DNA of 64,000 nucleotides from Phycisphaerales bacterium (GTDB lineage: Bacteria > Planctomycetota > Phycisphaerae > Phycisphaerales > UBA1924): positions 1,302,001 through 1,366,000 of the forward strand of contig CP064987.1 of the NCBI GenBank assembly GCA_016699835.1, given 5' to 3'. Position 1 is the first letter of the stretch, and the number at the start of each line of letters is the position of its first letter. Of this stretch, positions 60,499 through 64,000 are shown one piece after another. The notes below the pieces were generated by a model. That model made no database searches. It saw only the letters and a program-made list of their open reading frames with translations, and was not told where the DNA came from. Made by a program: the position numbers and the translations under genes.

Positions 60499-61551
60499 AT
60501 GAGAGTTCTCGTCACTGGTTCATCCGGGCTGATCGGCTCCGAGGCCGTCGCGTTCTTTGATTCGCTCGGCTTCGACGTTCTCGGCGTGGACAACAACATG
60601 CGCCGGGACTTCTTCGGGCCCAAGGGCGATACCACGCCCAACCTCGCGCGTCTTGTCGCGTCGTGCAAACGCTTCAAGCACTCGCCGCTCGATATCAGGG
60701 ATCGCGAGGGCGTTGAGCGGATCTTCCGCAACGAATCCATCGATCTCGTCATCCATGCCGCGGCCCAGCCCAGCCATGACCTTGCCGCGTCGCGCGTGTA
60801 CGACGACTTCGCCGTGAACGCCCTGGGCACGCTGAATCTCCTCGAGTCCTGCCGCCTGCACCGCCCGGAGGCGGTCTTCATCCAGGTCTCGACGAACAAG
60901 GTCTATGGCGATGCGCCCAACGCGCTCCCGATGCACGAGCTCGAGACGAGATTCGATTATGCCGACGTCGCGCTCGAGCAGGGGATCGACGAGTCGCTGA
61001 CCATCGACCAATCCACGCACTCGCTCTTTGGCGTCTCGAAGGCCTCGGGCGACCTGCTCGCGCAGGAGTATGGGCGGTATTTCGGGCTGAAGACCGGCGT
61101 ATTCCGCGGCGGCTGCCTCACCGGGCCACAACACGCGGGCGTCGAACTCCACGGCTTTCTGAACTACCTCGTCGCCACCGCGCTCGACGAGCGACCCTAC
61201 ACGATCTTCGGCTACAAGGGCAAGCAGGTCCGCGACCAGATCCATTGCCACGATGTCGTCTCCGCCTTCTGGGCCTTCGCCCAGAAGCCGCGTGCGGGCG
61301 AGGTCTACAACCTCGGCGGCGGGAAGGCCAACGCCGCGAGCCTCATCGAGTGCATCGAACTCATCGCGGATCGCACGGGCAAGAGCCCCGTCACGACGTA
61401 CAACCCCACCAACCGCGTGGGCGACCATATCTGCTACTACACCAACATGGCGAAGTTCCGCAAGCACTTCCCCGCGTGGAAGCAGGAGTACTCGCTCGAT
61501 CGCATCGTGGACGAGATGATCGATCGCGTGCGCGTCGCGAAGGCGGCCTGA
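60499..61551 (+). CDS. NAD-dependent nucleotide-sugar epimerase (CDP-paratose 2-epimerase-like)
   Basis: The 350-residue SDR enzyme has the NAD-binding GSSGLIGSEAVAFFDSLGF near residue 7 and FIQVSTNKVYGDAPN near 131, where S-T-N-K-V-Y-G-D is a signature of CDP-paratose/tyvelose epimerases. SLFGVSKASGDLLAQEYGRYF at 173 has Phe at the place of the catalytic Tyr of the Y-x-x-x-K pair, and GVFRGGCLTGPQHAGVELHG follows. Full reaction unknown; it should alter a nucleotide-sugar of the neighbouring glycan pathway. GAAAGCGAGCGTCGC precedes ATG 60499, 37 bases after the FkbM gene. Confidence 0.88.
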   Translation: MRVLVTGSSGLIGSEAVAFFDSLGFDVLGVDNNMRRDFFGPKGDTTPNLARLVASCKRFKHSPLDIRDREGVERIFRNESIDLVIHAAAQPSHDLAASRVYDDFAVNALGTLNLLESCRLHRPEAVFIQVSTNKVYGDAPNALPMHELETRFDYADVALEQGIDESLTIDQSTHSLFGVSKASGDLLAQEYGRYFGLKTGVFRGGCLTGPQHAGVELHGFLNYLVATALDERPYTIFGYKGKQVRDQIHCHDVVSAFWAFAQKPRAGEVYNLGGGKANAASLIECIELIADRTGKSPVTTYNPTNRVGDHICYYTNMAKFRKHFPAWKQEYSLDRIVDEMIDRVRVAKAA

Positions 61552-61567
61552 CCCTCGACCCGTGTTC

Positions 61568-61960
61568 TTACGACATCCACTCGCGCGGCACATCCCCCGC
61601 CGTTGCGCGGATCACCGACCGGATCCCGCCGCGCCCGCGCCAGTCTGTGCGCACGACGAGCCACTTCGTGCCCATGAGCGTCTGGAGGTCGTCGCGGATG
61701 CGGTTCGTCACGGCCTCGTAGAAGATCCCCGCGTTGCGGAATGACTGGAAGTAGAGTTTCAGGCTCTTGAGCTCCACGCACACGCCGCCTTTCGACGCGG
61801 GGCGCGGCTCGAAGCGGACGGTCACCGTGCCGAAGTCCGGGTGGCCCGTCTTGGGACAGACCGAGGTGAACTCGTCGGCGATGTGCTCCACGACGAACGG
61901 CGTCTCCGTCGGCGTGGGGAAGGCCTCGAGGAGCGAGGGGTCAATCGTTCCGTCTTTCAT
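61568..61960 (-). CDS. queF: NADPH-dependent 7-cyano-7-deazaguanine reductase
   Basis: This 130-residue unimodular QueF reduces preQ0 to preQ1 in queuosine synthesis. VEHIADEFTSVCPKTGHPDFG near residue 24 holds the catalytic Cys and the downstream Asp. VELKSLKLYFQSFRNAGIFYEAVTNRI is the T-fold pattern that ends in the substrate Glu/Phe loop. ATG 61960 follows GGGAGGCACAC. It lies downstream of the TPR lipoprotein gene, 69 bases apart on the same strand. Confidence 0.95.
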   Translation of the reverse strand: MKDGTIDPSLLEAFPTPTETPFVVEHIADEFTSVCPKTGHPDFGTVTVRFEPRPASKGGVCVELKSLKLYFQSFRNAGIFYEAVTNRIRDDLQTLMGTKWLVVRTDWRGRGGIRSVIRATAGDVPREWMS

Positions 61961-62029
61961 GTGTGCCTCCCTCGACCGCTGCCAACTCACACGTCGTGAG
62001 AGTCTCGTCAACTCGCCAACACGCTTCGA

Positions 62030-63121
62030 TTACTGCTGCTGGTAGCGCGTGAGGAGTTCGACGATGAGCGGCTGGTTTCTGTCGATCTCGAGCGACCTTC
62101 GGAGCAGATCTGTGCCTTTGCGCCACATCGCGTCGTCGGCGTATTGCCCCTTGATCCACCGATTGAGCGAGACCACGCCAAGCCCGTTGAGCGCGGGGGT
62201 GTAGTTCTCGTCGATCTTGGTGGCCTGCCCGAAGGCGGTCTCGGCCGCGTCCATCTCGCCGAGTTTGAACCGGGCGTAGCCGAGCCGCTCGTAGGCGCCG
62301 GCGGAGGGCTCCTCGCGGATGAGTTGCTCGAGCGTGTTGGCCATCTCCTCGTAACGCTTCGCGCCCGAGAGCGACTGGGCCATGTTCATGAGGAGGGTCG
62401 GCGTGAGCGGGGTCAACTCGGCGGCCTGCTGGTACTCGAGAATCGCCTGGTCGTACCGCGCCAACTGCGAGTAGATCACGCCGAGGTTCACACGAGCCGG
62501 AGCGTTGCGCCCGTCGATCTCCACGGCGTGCTCGGCGTAGGGCACGGCCTTGTCCGGCTCCTTGAGTTGCAGGTACGCCGTCGCGAGGTTCATGTTGGCC
62601 TTGAAATCGTCGGGACTGAGACGGAGGGCGCGGATATACGCCACCACCGACTCGGAGATCCGGTCGAGCAGTTGCAGCATCAGCCCGTTGTTGTAATGAG
62701 CACTGAAGTTGGTCGGATCGATCTCGGCGGCCTGGGCATATCGCTGCTGCGCCGAACTGTGGTCACCTCGCTCGCGATAGATATCGCCCGCCTGCATGTA
62801 CGCCGGGACGAGTTTGGGATTCTCCGCGATGGCGCGCTCGAAGGCAATCAACGCCTGATTGGCGAGGCCCTGCGATCGGAGCGTCTCGCCGTTGTTCAAT
62901 GAGATCAGCGCCGAACTGATCTCCTCAGGGGTGTTCACCGTGGTTGGACGCGGATCGAAGACTGTGCGATCCGCGATCGTTGGCTTGGGCGCCTTGGCGT
63001 CGGGCTTGTCGAACGCCTGGCAGCCCCCGATCGCCAGCACGCCCGCCACTCCCACCAGCGCGAGCCTCGTGGAAGTGATCCTGCAGAGAGAGGAAGCGTG
63101 TCGGCCAAGGCCGGTGAACAT
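62030..63121 (-). CDS. TPR-repeat lipoprotein
   Basis: This 363-residue exported protein has a lipobox A-I-G-G-C (Cys34) after RLALVGVAGVLAIG. About seven tetratricopeptide repeats run from residue 70: NNGETLRSQGLANQALIAFE, AYMQAGDIYRERGDHSSAQQ, YNNGLMLQLLDRISESVVAY, ANMNLATAYLQLKEPDKAV, VNLGVIYSQLARYDQAI and so on. It is a scaffold for protein contacts at the outer membrane, of PilF/BamD-type use; its exact partner is unknown. ATG 63121 is the longest start with a signal peptide. Confidence 0.85.
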   Translation of the reverse strand: MFTGLGRHASSLCRITSTRLALVGVAGVLAIGGCQAFDKPDAKAPKPTIADRTVFDPRPTTVNTPEEISSALISLNNGETLRSQGLANQALIAFERAIAENPKLVPAYMQAGDIYRERGDHSSAQQRYAQAAEIDPTNFSAHYNNGLMLQLLDRISESVVAYIRALRLSPDDFKANMNLATAYLQLKEPDKAVPYAEHAVEIDGRNAPARVNLGVIYSQLARYDQAILEYQQAAELTPLTPTLLMNMAQSLSGAKRYEEMANTLEQLIREEPSAGAYERLGYARFKLGEMDAAETAFGQATKIDENYTPALNGLGVVSLNRWIKGQYADDAMWRKGTDLLRRSLEIDRNQPLIVELLTRYQQQ

Positions 63122-63284
63122 GATCGGACCTCAAGGTTGGCGATTGAAGTTCTTGGGGCAGAAACGGTAGGCGTTCGGGACGATCGATGGGACCGCACGA
63201 TGCGCCGACTCTTCACTATCGGCACATCGCCGCCGTGGTTCGCGCGATCCCCTGACATTCACGCGATTATCCGGACCCCGTGCA

Positions 63285-64000
63285 TCACCCAACCAGACCC
63301 CGCAGTCGCGCCACGTTGAGCAGGTCGTGGTCCTGCCCGTCGGCGTCGTGGCCCTTGGGCGTTTCCATGATCATGGGACAACCGCGCAACTCTGGCCGAT
63401 TCACGACGGCGGCAAAGCCGGAGTTGGATAGCCCGCCCCTTCCGCCGCCTTGCCCGATCGTCCCTGCCCCGATGTGCTCGTGGCGATCGAGTTTGCTCGT
63501 CGCGGCACCCTTGCTGTCGTTGAGGTGCATCACCCGCACGTGCGCCAGGCCGCAGAGTTCGTCGAACCGGTCGAGGACGGCGTCGGCCTGCGCGCGCGTC
63601 GAGAGGTCGTGCCCGGCGGCGTGCATGTGGCAGGTGTCCAGACAGAACCCGACACGAGAACCCTCGCCGGTCGCCTCGATGATCCGCGCGCGCAACACCT
63701 GGAGATCCTCGAACGGCCCACCCAGCGTCGAGCCGGCGCCCACCGTGCCCTCGAGGCAGGAGACGGTGCGAGAGCCCTTAGTCCTCTTGAAGAGTTCCAC
63801 GTAGGCGCGTGCGATCCGCGCGATGCCTTGTTCGCGGGTCCAGCCGACGCTCGAGCCGGGATGGTGGACAAGAAAGGGGATGCCCAGGGTCTCGCAGCGT
63901 TCGATCTCGTCGGTCATGAGGTCCACGCTCTTGGCGAAGAGTTCATCGGAGACGCTCGCGAGATTGATGAGGTACGACGCGTGGGAGACGGTGCGCTCGT
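63285..64000 (-). CDS. nfo: Endonuclease IV, 5' end outside the window
   Basis: Partial AP endonuclease of the xylose-isomerase-like TIM-barrel family, which cleaves the DNA backbone 5' to abasic sites. Zinc-site segments visible here include PFLVHHPGSS, SCLEGTVGAGSTLGG, FCLDTCHMHAAGHDL, VRVMHLNDSKGAATSKLDRHEHIGAGTIG and MIMETPKG, containing the His, Glu and Asp ligands in family order. About 238 residues are present; the start lies beyond 64000, where the frame continues as ERTVSHASYLINLASVSDEL. Confidence 0.95.
   Translation of the reverse strand, partial: ERTVSHASYLINLASVSDELFAKSVDLMTDEIERCETLGIPFLVHHPGSSVGWTREQGIARIARAYVELFKRTKGSRTVSCLEGTVGAGSTLGGPFEDLQVLRARIIEATGEGSRVGFCLDTCHMHAAGHDLSTRAQADAVLDRFDELCGLAHVRVMHLNDSKGAATSKLDRHEHIGAGTIGQGGGRGGLSNSGFAAVVNRPELRGCPMIMETPKGHDADGQDHDLLNVARLRGLVG

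Noticed and set aside
49915..64000. Integrated element bounded by a duplicated tRNA-Glu 3' end
   Set aside because: No second copy of the tRNA 3' sequence and no integrase are visible downstream in the window, so an island cannot be claimed; only the orphan immunity gene hints at transfer.

Overview
This window reads as chromosome of a high-GC planctomycete, most probably class Phycisphaerae. The pointers are nine secreted proteins ending in a P-x-P / hydrophobic helix / Arg-rich tail (PEP-CTERM-like), a beta-propeller protein with a C-terminal GC-type dockerin, pseudopilin-like proteins with an AFTL(V/I)E(V/L)L signal, a six-domain ribosomal protein S1, and an archaeal-type class I aldolase. 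Gene density is high, many genes overlap by 4 bases, and no phage, IS element or CRISPR array is visible.

Layout. 0-7.4 kb: two tandem PEP-CTERM-like genes, rpsA, then two more PEP-CTERM-like genes around an acetyltransferase. 7.4-11.4 kb: nadE coupled to a polytopic membrane protein. 11.5-15.3 kb: a divergent Fur-type regulator facing a likely operon thiL-tsaE-exbB-exbD-exbD. 15.4-19.3 kb: a lipoprotein, an outer-membrane barrel, class I fructose-bisphosphate aldolase and a small basic secreted protein. 19.3-23.2 kb: a three-gene surface operon (PEP-CTERM-like protein, PQQ-type propeller with dockerin, pseudopilin) preceded by a cobalamin riboswitch. 23.3-25.7 kb: phosphate-selective porin and PstS. 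25.9-31.4 kb: dockerin propeller protein, entericidin-like lipoprotein, Hsp20, membrane protein, ThyX. 31.7-35.4 kb: a tandem family of four related PEP-CTERM-like proteins. 35.7-42.7 kb: apt, a GroES-like protein, aroA, a short asparaginase, motAB, a pseudopilin and a DUF4261-like protein. 42.8-49.8 kb: a deoxyhypusine synthase homologue divergent from speA, then sppA, a zincin and nadD. 49.9-50.4 kb: tRNA-Glu followed by an orphan Imm27-like immunity gene. 50.3-61.6 kb: a surface-glycan cluster (HldE-like enzyme, glycosyltransferases, SGNH-like protein, FkbM methyltransferases, epimerase). 61.6-64 kb: queF, a TPR lipoprotein and the 3' part of nfo.

The most interesting candidates are: the cobalamin-riboswitch operon, which encodes no known B12 enzyme and may be a surface B12-capture system; two conserved upstream elements shared by subsets of the PEP-CTERM-like genes; a Rossmann-like GAGxHT domain attached to several unrelated enzymes of the glycan cluster; and the deoxyhypusine synthase/arginine decarboxylase pair. 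All functions are inferred from sequence reading alone; no database search was run.
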